A stretch of DNA of 64,000 nucleotides. Source: Thiohalocapsa sp. (GTDB lineage: Bacteria > Pseudomonadota > Gammaproteobacteria > Chromatiales > Chromatiaceae). The first letter of the stretch is position 1; the number at the start of each line of letters is the position of its first letter. The notes beneath the pieces were generated by a model. It ran no database searches and was not told the origin of the DNA. It was given only the letters and a program-made list of their open reading frames with translations. The stretch spans positions 1 to 64,000 of the forward strand of contig JAIPFF010000016.1 of NCBI GenBank assembly GCA_021736785.1, in the 5' to 3' direction. Shown piece by piece: positions 1-8,787 of this stretch. Position numbers and translations under genes: made by a program.

Positions 1-109
1 CGGGGCGCGGGCGGGGCGCCGGCGCTTGCCCGCTCGCCCCCGCGGCGCCTTCGCGCCGGCCTCGTCTTGGCCGCGGCCCGCACGGGCGGAAGACGCTCGC
101 GCCGGCATC

Positions 110-1660
110 TCAGCAGGCGAGCAGCGCGGCGTTGATGTCGTGCAGCACCAGGCTGCGGAATTTCTTGGCCTTGAGCAGATCGCCGTCGGTCCAGGGATCG
201 GAATGTCCGCGCGAGGTTTCGATCCACAGGTCGAACGACGAGCGCGGCGACAGCACCTGGCTTTGCGCATCGAAGACGGCCTTGGTGCGCGGATCGCCGG
301 CCCAACGTATCGTCTGCGGCTGCTCCGGTCGCCACCAGAGAAATAGCCGCTCGCCTCCGCCGGCCTGGCGGATGCGCACCGCCAGCAGCCCGCTGGCGAT
401 GGGCGCGTAAGCGGCCGCGGACGGGCACAGATCCGGCAGTGCATCGGTGGCGAAGATCGGCGCCGCGTTATCGGCGAACACCCAGTCGGCCTGCACGAGA
501 ATGTGCTCCCGCGGCGGCGTCAGCCCGAATAGATGCAGCCGATCGCGGTCCAACATGGCCGCGCCGCCGGCGTCGACCAACTCGAGCAGGGCGCGCTCGA
601 GGCGCTCGGAAGGCCCACCGTCCGCGGCCGGGCCGCGAAACGCCTTGATCAGCGCCTCGATCTCGCGGTCGCTGCTGCTGATGATCTGCAGCCGCCGGGT
701 GGTTTCGTAGCCGGCGATCGCAAGCGTGAAGACCTGGGCCATATCCGCGCAGCGCTCGCGAACGGGCAGCGGGACGGTACGCGGCGAGCTATGGTGGCAG
801 GCGACCAGCCCCCAGAGCTCGCCGTGCACGGCGATCGAGAACGACAGCGACGCGGCCACGCTCATGTTCTTCATGTACTGGATGTGCACCGGCGAGACCG
901 CGCGCAGGTCGGAGCGCGTGAGGTCGGGGGCGCCGTGCGGACCGCTCAGCAAAGGCACCGGCGGCGCATCGACGTCGGGAATTTGCCGATGCCGGTTCGC
1001 CACGTAGAGGTTGCGGGCGATCTGCGGAATGTCCGAGGCCGGATAACGCAGCCCGAGATAGGGCGCGAGGCCGTCCGCCAGGCTCTCGGCAATGACTTCA
1101 CCGGCACCGTCTTTGCGGAACCGGTACAGCATCACGCGCTCGAAACCGGTGGCGTCGCGGATCGCGTCGGCGAGGAACAAGCAGTGCTTCTCCCAGGCCT
1201 GATCACCGCCGGGAATACGGTAGAGCTCGTGCGGCACCGGACGATGCGCCTGCACGCGCTCGGCGGCCGGCACCGCCGGCTGCAGTTCCAGCAGCCAGTG
1301 CGGACCGTTGCGTGAAATAACCGCGTCGAGCAGGCCGCGAGGCCCGGTCACGAAAGACGGGATCACCACCCTGTTGGGCGCGGAGTCCGCCAAGCCGGGA
1401 TCGTCCCACTGCCAAAGCACGGCCTCCAGCCCCGCCGCGGACTCGCCCGACAGCAGGTCGCCGAACTGCTTGCGCGGCGCCCCGAGCAATTGCTCGGGGT
1501 CCGATTTGAGCCAATCCGAGAGATTGGCGCCGACACAATCGATGCGGTCGGCGCCGATGCGCCCGCCGATCAGAGTGCCGGCTGGTTGAATGGCCGCCGC
1601 CCGGTGAAGTTGCTCGCGCTCGCATTCCTTGATGAAACCGGGGTCGATAGACTGCGTCAT
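110..1660 (-). CDS. bphP: bacteriophytochrome photosensory module (PAS-GAF-PHY) without output domain
   Basis: Red/far-red photoreceptor of 516 aa that should bind biliverdin. Seen in the protein: the N-terminal chromophore Cys13 in KECEREQLH followed by IQPAG (IQPHG in most relatives), the GAF motifs YPASDIP, SPVHIQYMKNM and WGLVACHH, and the PHY tongue PRSSF. The family normally continues into a histidine kinase or GGDEF domain. Here the protein stops about 20 residues after the PHY core, where the linker helix would begin. The ATG at 1660 has AGGAG upstream; the longer frame to 1831 would overlap the heme oxygenase gene. It lies 88 bp downstream of bphO, so biliverdin is made by its own operon. 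Signalling must go through a separate partner (inference). Confidence 0.9.
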   Translation of the reverse strand: MTQSIDPGFIKECEREQLHRAAAIQPAGTLIGGRIGADRIDCVGANLSDWLKSDPEQLLGAPRKQFGDLLSGESAAGLEAVLWQWDDPGLADSAPNRVVIPSFVTGPRGLLDAVISRNGPHWLLELQPAVPAAERVQAHRPVPHELYRIPGGDQAWEKHCLFLADAIRDATGFERVMLYRFRKDGAGEVIAESLADGLAPYLGLRYPASDIPQIARNLYVANRHRQIPDVDAPPVPLLSGPHGAPDLTRSDLRAVSPVHIQYMKNMSVAASLSFSIAVHGELWGLVACHHSSPRTVPLPVRERCADMAQVFTLAIAGYETTRRLQIISSSDREIEALIKAFRGPAADGGPSERLERALLELVDAGGAAMLDRDRLHLFGLTPPREHILVQADWVFADNAAPIFATDALPDLCPSAAAYAPIASGLLAVRIRQAGGGERLFLWWRPEQPQTIRWAGDPRTKAVFDAQSQVLSPRSSFDLWIETSRGHSDPWTDGDLLKAKKFRSLVLHDINAALLAC

Positions 1661-1690
1661 ACTGACTTGCTCCTGTCGGCTCGACCAGAG

Positions 1691-1735
1691 AGTGGGAACA
1701 GGATTAGTGGAAACAGACTGAGTGGAAACAGGCTG
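1691..1735. repeat. three imperfect 15-bp tandem units
   Basis: Three consecutive 15-bp units (agtgggaacaggatt and two close variants) fill half of the spacer between bphO and bphP. They lie just upstream of the bphP ribosome binding site. No function is evident. Confidence 0.7.
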
Positions 1736-1748
1736 AAGGGAGACACGC

Positions 1749-2420
1749 TCAACCTTGCGCCCCCGCACCGGCCTCGCGCAGCGCGCGGTGAACGGCCTCG
1801 AAGACGGCAACGGCGCCGGCGGCCACCGCATCGTCCTGCGCCCGCGCCTGAAGGCACAAATCGGTCATGGCGGCCGAGAAGCGCCGCCACGCGGCGCCGG
1901 CCTCGGCCCCGTGAAAGTTCAAGAACGAGAGCGGAAGCCCCATCTCCGGACCCAGGGTACGCTGCAGCCGAGTCGCGATGACGCGCCCGCCCAACGTGGC
2001 GCCTTCCAGCACATAGAGGCCGCCGAGGACCGCGGCCTCGCCGTCGACGACGGCGCGCGGCGGCCGGCCGCTAGGGGGCAGGCAGGGGCTCAGTCCGAGC
2101 GCCGCGATGTCGCGCTGCAGTGCCGGCAGCTTCGGCCGCACGCCGAGGCGCGTCACCACTGTCGGCGAGAGCGCCGCGTACAGCGCCGGCTCCACGGAGG
2201 CGTAAACGCCGTGCAGCGCGGCCAGATAGCGGGCGTAGTCCGCCGGCGTGACGCCGGGGTCGAGCAGCGCGGCCATCAGCGGCAGGCGCTCGGTCTCGGC
2301 ATGGATACCCGAGGTGCGCTCGCGCAGCCGCTGCATAATCCCGCACGGGGCGGAGCTCGACGGCGCGCCGGGAGCGGTATCGGCGGCAGTTGCGGAAGCG
2401 GTCTCTCGGGTGTTGGACAT
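1749..2420 (-). CDS. bphO: biliverdin-forming heme oxygenase
   Basis: Opens heme to biliverdin, iron and CO, supplying the chromophore of the adjacent phytochrome. The 223-aa protein has the family's N-terminal helix RERTSGIHAETE with the proximal heme-ligand His, and the distal-helix region GGLYVLEGATLGG, in which a Gly-rich stretch lies over heme. The length fits bacterial BphO/HmuO. The start is uncertain: ATG 2420 gives a 28-residue low-complexity extension, whereas ATG 2336 begins directly at MQRLRER; neither has a convincing Shine-Dalgarno sequence. It is first in an operon with bphP on the minus strand. Confidence 0.88.
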   Translation of the reverse strand: MSNTRETASATAADTAPGAPSSSAPCGIMQRLRERTSGIHAETERLPLMAALLDPGVTPADYARYLAALHGVYASVEPALYAALSPTVVTRLGVRPKLPALQRDIAALGLSPCLPPSGRPPRAVVDGEAAVLGGLYVLEGATLGGRVIATRLQRTLGPEMGLPLSFLNFHGAEAGAAWRRFSAAMTDLCLQARAQDDAVAAGAVAVFEAVHRALREAGAGAQG

Positions 2421-2907
2421 CGGGCGGCAGACAACGAATGATCGCCGCCGTGCGGCAGCGTGGCAAAGCACATTGTCCATGGTTGCGGGCCCGCGCGGAA
2501 CCCGCGTCGCGGGCGCAGGCCGGGGGACCGCGAGAATCGTCGTCGCGCGCAACATCGGCGGCGGCCGTCCGGCATCGCGCGGAGCACGGCGGCCGCGCCG
2601 CCCCACGCACGGCCCGGCCGGAGGCATGGCGGACAAGCGAGCGACGATTCATTAACGGATTGTAATGTGCCGGCACCCCCAGGTTAATGCGTGCGGGGTT
2701 ATGTTGGCCGCAAAGTGGTCGGCGAAGCTAGCGCCCGGGCGCCTGCCGCCGGGGCGAGAGCGCGAAGGCGGGCAGGCGCGCGCGCAAGCCTCGAAGGCGC
2801 GCGCACATTGAAGACGTCGAGGGCAGCAAGCGGCGACCGCCCGGCGGCGCCGGGACCGCCGCGCCGAAATCACCGAACAGTCAGAGACAGCCGAGGATGA
2901 GTCCATT
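2421..2907. other. divergent intergenic region, bphO / moxR
   Basis: A 487-bp spacer between divergent operons, with no convincing gene. It is very GC-rich apart from a short AT-rich pocket at about 2648-2690 that holds a minus-strand promoter candidate. Confidence 0.6.
2659..2687 (-). promoter_or_regulatory. candidate sigma-70 promoter for bphO-bphP
   Basis: On the minus strand TTAACC (2682-2687) and TACAAT (2659-2664) are separated by 17 bp, in the only AT-rich pocket of the divergent spacer. It lies about 240 bp upstream of the chosen bphO start, which would leave a long leader. Confidence 0.35.
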
Positions 2908-3930
<1,023 letters not shown>

Positions 3931-3968
3931 GGCCCGCGCGCACGAGCTGCGCCGCCACGGCAACCGAC

Positions 3969-4988
3969 ATGAGCGACGACGACAACATCTACCGCGTCGA
4001 TGCACGCGACCTCATCGGACTGCGGGGCCGCGCGCTGCGCCTGAAGCCGGCGCGCGCGCTCGCGGCCCGCTCGGCGCTGGCCGGCGCCCACCGCTCCCGT
4101 TTTCGCGGCCGCGGCATGGATTATCGGGAATCGCGCCACTACCAGCCCGGTGACGACATCCGCAACATGGACTGGCGCGTCACGGCACGCGCCGGCGACG
4201 CCCATGTGAAGGTGTTCGACGAAGAACGCGAGCGCCCGGTCGTGGTCTTGGCGGACTTCGGGCCGAGCATGTTCTTCGCCAGCCGCGGGGTGTTCAAATC
4301 GGTGCTGGCCGCGCGCCTCGCGGCGCTGATCGGCTGGTCGGCAGTGAGCCGCGGCGATCGCATCGGCGCACTGATTTTCAACGGCGAGCACCGCGAGCTG
4401 CCGCCCACCGGCGGGCGGCGCGGGCAAATGCGCCTGATCCGCGCACTGGTCGAGGCCGGCAGCCCGGAGCAGGGCCTGCACGAGGCCGCGCCGAGCGCCG
4501 GTCTGACCCATGCGCTGACACGCCTGGGCCGAGTTGCCCGCCCCGGCAGCCTGGTCTTTCTGCTGTCGGACTTCTACACGATGGACAGCGAGACCGCGCA
4601 TCACCTGACCCGGCTTGCCCGCCACAGCGATCTCAGCGCGCTGCAGATCGTCGACCCGCTGGAGCTGGCGCCGCCGCCGCCGGGACGCTACGCCATCGGC
4701 AACGGCCGACAGACGGGCGTCATCGACACCGGCAACCGCTCGGAGCGCGAGCGTTACGCGCGGCATTTCGAGCGTCATCACGCTGCCGTAAGAGCACTGA
4801 CCGAAGGCAACGGCATTGCGTTGCTGCAATGCCGCACCGACGACGATCCCGCGGAGCGGTTGGGGGCGATGCTCGCGGCCCGGCGCCCGGGCGGGCGCGG
4901 CGAGAGCGGCGCGCCGGATACGAAACGCGACGACCGGGGCGCGACGGGCGCCGCCGGAGCAACAGTGCGCGGGGCCGGAATGCCATGA
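3969..4988 (+). CDS. DUF58 protein, MoxR-associated
   Basis: 339-aa soluble protein with the DUF58 signature: YRESRHYQPGDDIRNMDW at about 52-69, then ARAGDAHVKVFDEERERP and a degenerate vWA-type strand VVVLADFGPSMFFAS (93-105) in which the MIDAS DxSxS is not intact. DUF58 proteins sit between MoxR and BatA-type genes in many Gram-negative bacteria and probably act as adaptors. The stop codon overlaps the start of the next gene (ATGA), indicating translational coupling. The C-terminal ~40 residues are Arg/Gly-rich and probably disordered. Confidence 0.9.
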   Translation: MSDDDNIYRVDARDLIGLRGRALRLKPARALAARSALAGAHRSRFRGRGMDYRESRHYQPGDDIRNMDWRVTARAGDAHVKVFDEERERPVVVLADFGPSMFFASRGVFKSVLAARLAALIGWSAVSRGDRIGALIFNGEHRELPPTGGRRGQMRLIRALVEAGSPEQGLHEAAPSAGLTHALTRLGRVARPGSLVFLLSDFYTMDSETAHHLTRLARHSDLSALQIVDPLELAPPPPGRYAIGNGRQTGVIDTGNRSERERYARHFERHHAAVRALTEGNGIALLQCRTDDDPAERLGAMLAARRPGGRGESGAPDTKRDDRGATGAAGATVRGAGMP

Positions 4989-5455
4989 CAGCGCCGCAGC
5001 AGCAGACCGCTCAATTGGAGCTGCGCGACATTCATACCCCCGGGGAGCCCGACTTCTGGCCCCCCGCGCCCGGATGGTGGCTAGTGGCGCTGCTGCTGAT
5101 CGCCGGGCTGTGGCTGCTGGGCTCGCGCGCGTGGCGCCACTGGCGGCGCCTGCGCCGCAGGCGCTATGTGCTCGCGGAGCTCGACGGCCTGCGCGGGCTT
5201 CCGTGCGGCCCGGAGTTGGCCGCCGCGTTGTCGGCACTGCTCAAGCGCGTCGCGCTGGCGCGTTTTCCGCGCACCGACGTCGCCGCACTGAGCGGCACGG
5301 AATGGCTCGCCTTTCTCGACCGCACCGGCGGCAACGGGCGTTTCCGGCAGGGCGCCGGCGCGGTGCTCGCGCACGGCCCCTATGCGCCGCGCCTGGACTG
5401 CGACACCGATACCCTGCTCGCGTTGGCGCGGGACTGGATCAAGGCAAACCTATGA
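4985..5455 (+). CDS. DUF4381 single-pass membrane protein
   Basis: 156-aa protein starting at the ATGA overlap with the DUF58 gene. Order: short N-terminal segment with LRDIHTPGEPDFWPPAPGWW, one transmembrane helix WLVALLLIAGLWLLG at about residues 34-48, a basic stretch, then a cytoplasmic helical domain with TEWLAFLDRTGG. This arrangement is the DUF4381 family, a constant member of moxR/bat operons with unknown biochemical role. Its end overlaps the next start by ATGA, so three genes in a row are coupled. Confidence 0.85.
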   Translation: MTAPQQQTAQLELRDIHTPGEPDFWPPAPGWWLVALLLIAGLWLLGSRAWRHWRRLRRRRYVLAELDGLRGLPCGPELAAALSALLKRVALARFPRTDVAALSGTEWLAFLDRTGGNGRFRQGAGAVLAHGPYAPRLDCDTDTLLALARDWIKANL

Positions 5456-6498
5456 CACTGCAACTGGCACATCTTTGGGTGCTGCTCGCGCTGCCGCTGC
5501 CGCTGCTGGCAAGACGCTACCTGCCGCGGGCCGAGCAGCCCGGCGCCGGCGCGTTGCGGGTGCCGTTCTACGCCGCGCTGATGCAGGGCCGCGAAGGCTC
5601 GCGCTCGCGCCGGCGCCCGCCGCTGCTGCTGGCGGCGCTGGCCTGGCTGCTGCTGGTGCTGGCCGCGGCACGACCGCAATGGGTCGGCGAGCCGATCCCG
5701 CTGCCCATGGAAGGCCGCGACCTGATGCTGGCGGTGGACATCTCGGGGTCCATGACCGAAGAGGACATGTTTATCGGCGGGCGCGTGGTCGACCGGCTGA
5801 CGGCGGTAAAGGCGGTGGCCGGCGACTTCATCGAGCGCCGCGAAGGCGACCGCGTCGGCCTGATCCTGTTCGGCCAGCAGGCCTATCTGCAGACGCCGCT
5901 GACCTTCGATCGGCTCACCGCGCGCACGCTGTTGTTCGAGTCGGCGGTCGGACTGGCCGGGCGCGAGACCGCAATTGGCGACGCCATCGCGCTGGCGGTC
6001 AAGCGCCTGGACGACGCCGAAACCGACGAGCGCGTGCTGGTGCTGCTGACCGACGGCGCGAATACCGCCGGCAATATCGCGCCCATGCGCGCGGCCGAGA
6101 TCGCCGCCGACGCCGGCATCCGCATCCATACCATCGGCATCGGCGGCGACCCGCGCAGCGCCTTCGGGCTGACGCTCGGGCGCAATCCGCTGGACGAGGG
6201 CACGCTGCAGGCCATCGCCCGGACCTCCGGCGGGCGCTATTTCAGGGCCCGCGACGTGGCCGAGCTGCAGGCCATCTACGGCATGCTCGACGAGTTGGAG
6301 CCGGTAGAGTCCGACAAACGCACCTTCCGTCCGGTGGACGAGCTGTTCGCTTGGCCTCTGGCCGCGGCGCTGCTGCTGAGCGCCGCGGCGGCACTGCGGC
6401 AAAGCGGCGCCGGAGAGCTTTTGATCGAGCGCGTGCAGGTCCTGACCGGAATCGGCACCGGCGGACCGGGCGGACCGGGCGGGGGCATGCGCGCTTGA
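5452..6498 (+). CDS. batA: von Willebrand A membrane protein (BatA-like)
   Basis: 348 aa. N-terminal hydrophobic segments (residues 7-20 and 58-73) precede a periplasmic vWA domain with an intact metal-ion-dependent adhesion site, DISGSM at 96-101, and TDGAN later in the domain. A C-terminal helix LAAALLLSAAAAL anchors it, followed by a Gly/Pro-rich tail. BatA/BatB proteins form membrane complexes implicated in envelope or oxidative stress; MoxR is the predicted ATPase partner. The start overlaps the DUF4381 stop. Confidence 0.85.
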   Translation: MTLQLAHLWVLLALPLPLLARRYLPRAEQPGAGALRVPFYAALMQGREGSRSRRRPPLLLAALAWLLLVLAAARPQWVGEPIPLPMEGRDLMLAVDISGSMTEEDMFIGGRVVDRLTAVKAVAGDFIERREGDRVGLILFGQQAYLQTPLTFDRLTARTLLFESAVGLAGRETAIGDAIALAVKRLDDAETDERVLVLLTDGANTAGNIAPMRAAEIAADAGIRIHTIGIGGDPRSAFGLTLGRNPLDEGTLQAIARTSGGRYFRARDVAELQAIYGMLDELEPVESDKRTFRPVDELFAWPLAAALLLSAAAALRQSGAGELLIERVQVLTGIGTGGPGGPGGGMRA

Positions 6499-6516
6499 AG
6501 CCGACGGACAGACATC

Positions 6517-8526
6517 ATGTGGAGTGACTTTCATTTCCTGAGCCCGCTTTGGTTCCTCGCACTGCTGCCGCTGGGCTTGATCCTGAAGGCGTCGGGCGGC
6601 GCAGCCACCGGCGCCGACCCCTGGCGGCGCGTCGTCGACCGGCGCCTGCTCGCGGTGCTGCGCGTCGGCGCCGGGGCCGGCGGAGGCAACCGCCGGGCGC
6701 TCGCGCTGCTGGCGGCCGGCTGGACCATCGCCGTCATCGCGCTCGCCAACCCCACCTTCGAGCGGCAGGCGGTGCCCGCCTTCCGCAGCGACGCCGCCCG
6801 GGTCGTGGCGCTGGATCTGTCGCGCTCGATGCTGGTCGAAGACGTCTCGCCGTCGCGGCTGCAACGCGCCCGCTACAAGGTTGCCGACATCCTGAACCGC
6901 AGCCGCGACGGCCAAGCCGGGCTGGTGGTCTTCTCGGGCGATGCGTTCGCCGTCTCGCCGTTGACCGACGACGCCGACACCATCCTGCTGATGCTCGACG
7001 CGCTGGCCCCGGACATCATGCCGGTGCCGGGCAGCCGGCCCGACCTGGCCATCGCCAGCGCGCAGGCGCTGCTGGAGCAGGCCGGCGCGCGCTTCGGAGA
7101 GGTCGTGTTGGTCACCGACGACGCCGGCGGCGCGCGCACCGCGGCGGCCGCCGAGACGCTGCACGATGCCGGACACCGGCTCGCGGTGATCGGTGTCGGC
7201 ACGAAAGACGGCGGCGCCGTGCCCGGCGTGCGCACCTCCACCGGCAGGGTTATCGCCGAACTGGACGAACGCGCGCTGCGTCGGCTGGCGCGTGCCGGCG
7301 GCGGCGCTTACGCGCCGCTGAGCAGCGGCGACGGGGATCTGGACCAAGTGCTGACCGAGCCCGGCGCGTCGGGCCGGCTGGTGGACAGCGGCCCGCAAAT
7401 GCAGGCGCAGGCCTGGAAGGAGCTCGGCCCCTGGATCGCTTTGCTGCTGCTGCCGCTGGGCGCGCTCGCCTTCCGCCGGGGCTGGCTGATGGGCGTGGCG
7501 CTGCTGGCGGGACAGCTGTCGATGCTCGCCCCGCAGCCGGCCATGGCCTTCGGCTGGTCCGACCTCTGGCAGCGCCGCGACCAGCAAGCGGCGCAGGCGC
7601 TGCAGCAGGGCGACTACGAGCGCGCACGCGCACTGGCCGAGGATGCCGCCCGTGCCGGCACGGCCAGCTATCGCATGGGCGACTTCAAGGCCGCGGCCGA
7701 CGCGTTCGGCGCCGAACAGGATGCCGTCGGCCACTACAATCGAGGCAACGCGTTGGCGCGCGACGACCGGCTCACCGACGCGATCGAGGCCTACGAGCAA
7801 GCCTTGGAGCACGATCCCGGCTTCGAAGACGCCCGCTTCAACAAAGAGCAGGTCGAGCAGGCACTGAAGCCCCCGCCGGAGCAGAGCCAGGGCGAATCGG
7901 GCGAATCGGGCGAATCGGGCGAATCGGGCGAATCGGGCGAATCGACGGATGATGCCTCGACGGACGGCGAGAACAGCCGAAACGACTCGGCCGGCGACGG
8001 TGAATCCGCGTCGCAGCAGCAGGACCAGGCCAACCGTGACGGCGAGCCGCAGGCGCAGGGCGGACAGTCCGGCGCGCAGAACGAGCCGCGCGAGGCAGGC
8101 GACGACCAGGCGCAGTCGCAGACAGGCGACGATGCAGCCCGGCGACCGGATTCGGGAGATACGCAGGGGGCGGACGGATCGCAACAGGCCGATGATGGCG
8201 GCGACGGCGACCTTGACGCTGAGGGCGCCCGCGATGATGCCGCGCGGCAAGCGCAGGCGGAGCAGGCTGCCGGCGACTATCGTGAAGAGGCGGCGGCCGC
8301 GGGTGGCGGCGCGGGGCAGGATCGACAGACCGAGGCCGAGACCGAAGGCGCCGGCGACGTGCAGGAGCCGCCGACGCCCCGGGAGCAGGAGTCCCGGCAA
8401 GCGGCGGAACAATGGCTGCGCCGTGTGCCGGATGATCCGGCCGGACTGCTGCGGCGCAAGTTTATGTATCAGTACAGAGCCCGCGCGCCGGGCGCAGGTG
8501 AGATCGACTCCGATCAGCCCTGGTAA
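6517..8526 (+). CDS. batB: von Willebrand A plus TPR protein (BatB-BatC fusion)
   Basis: 669 aa. Two N-terminal membrane segments, a vWA domain with MIDAS DLSRSM (100-105) and TDDAGG, a third membrane segment near 300-330, then TPR-like helices (YRMGDFKAAADAF and NRGNALARDDRLTDAIEAY). A long acidic Gln/Asp/Gly-rich low-complexity region follows, then a conserved end, EQWLRRVPDDPAGLLRRKF. The last block marks the fused BatB/BatC architecture seen in many proteobacteria. The low-complexity part begins with six perfect GES tripeptide repeats and is likely disordered. Confidence 0.87.
   Translation: MWSDFHFLSPLWFLALLPLGLILKASGGAATGADPWRRVVDRRLLAVLRVGAGAGGGNRRALALLAAGWTIAVIALANPTFERQAVPAFRSDAARVVALDLSRSMLVEDVSPSRLQRARYKVADILNRSRDGQAGLVVFSGDAFAVSPLTDDADTILLMLDALAPDIMPVPGSRPDLAIASAQALLEQAGARFGEVVLVTDDAGGARTAAAAETLHDAGHRLAVIGVGTKDGGAVPGVRTSTGRVIAELDERALRRLARAGGGAYAPLSSGDGDLDQVLTEPGASGRLVDSGPQMQAQAWKELGPWIALLLLPLGALAFRRGWLMGVALLAGQLSMLAPQPAMAFGWSDLWQRRDQQAAQALQQGDYERARALAEDAARAGTASYRMGDFKAAADAFGAEQDAVGHYNRGNALARDDRLTDAIEAYEQALEHDPGFEDARFNKEQVEQALKPPPEQSQGESGESGESGESGESGESTDDASTDGENSRNDSAGDGESASQQQDQANRDGEPQAQGGQSGAQNEPREAGDDQAQSQTGDDAARRPDSGDTQGADGSQQADDGGDGDLDAEGARDDAARQAQAEQAAGDYREEAAAAGGGAGQDRQTEAETEGAGDVQEPPTPREQESRQAAEQWLRRVPDDPAGLLRRKFMYQYRARAPGAGEIDSDQPW
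7891..7944 (+). repeat. six perfect 9-bp repeats encoding (GES)6
   Basis: The unit ggcgaatcg is repeated six times without mismatch inside the BatB-like gene. Because the unit is a multiple of three, copy-number change would alter linker length without frameshift. Confidence 0.95.
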
Positions 8527-8655
8527 CGGGATTGGGCGGCCTTGCGGGCCAGACCCGATGTTGATGATCCGCGGCGCGGGACGCGGGACGCGGGACGCAC
8601 CGCGACCCCGGCGCCGGCTATGAGCGTCGCGCCGATGCGCGCCCGCGGCGCACGT

Positions 8656-8690
8656 CGGGCCGGGCCGGGCCGGGCCGGGCCGGGCCGGGC
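8656..8690. repeat. seven perfect cgggc pentamers
   Basis: Seven head-to-tail copies of cgggc lie in the 261-bp spacer between the BatB-like gene and batD. A 7-bp repeat (acgcggg, about three copies at 8574-8594) lies just upstream. The units are not multiples of three, but they are outside the chosen reading frames. Confidence 0.9.
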
Positions 8691-8787
8691 AAGCGGCTCA
8701 TGCTCACGGGGCAGCGTCGTTAATGCGGCTGCGGACGCCGTTTTGCCGTCGCAGGCCGCGGGCCCGTTTCTTCTTGAGGTAGCGCTT

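Noticed and set aside
5380-8412. 1010-codon open frame on the minus strand opposite the vWA genes
   Set aside because: It is antisense to well-supported BatA and BatB-like genes. Its Arg/Leu/Gly-rich composition is typical of the shadow of GC-rich coding DNA, and it contains no recognisable domain.
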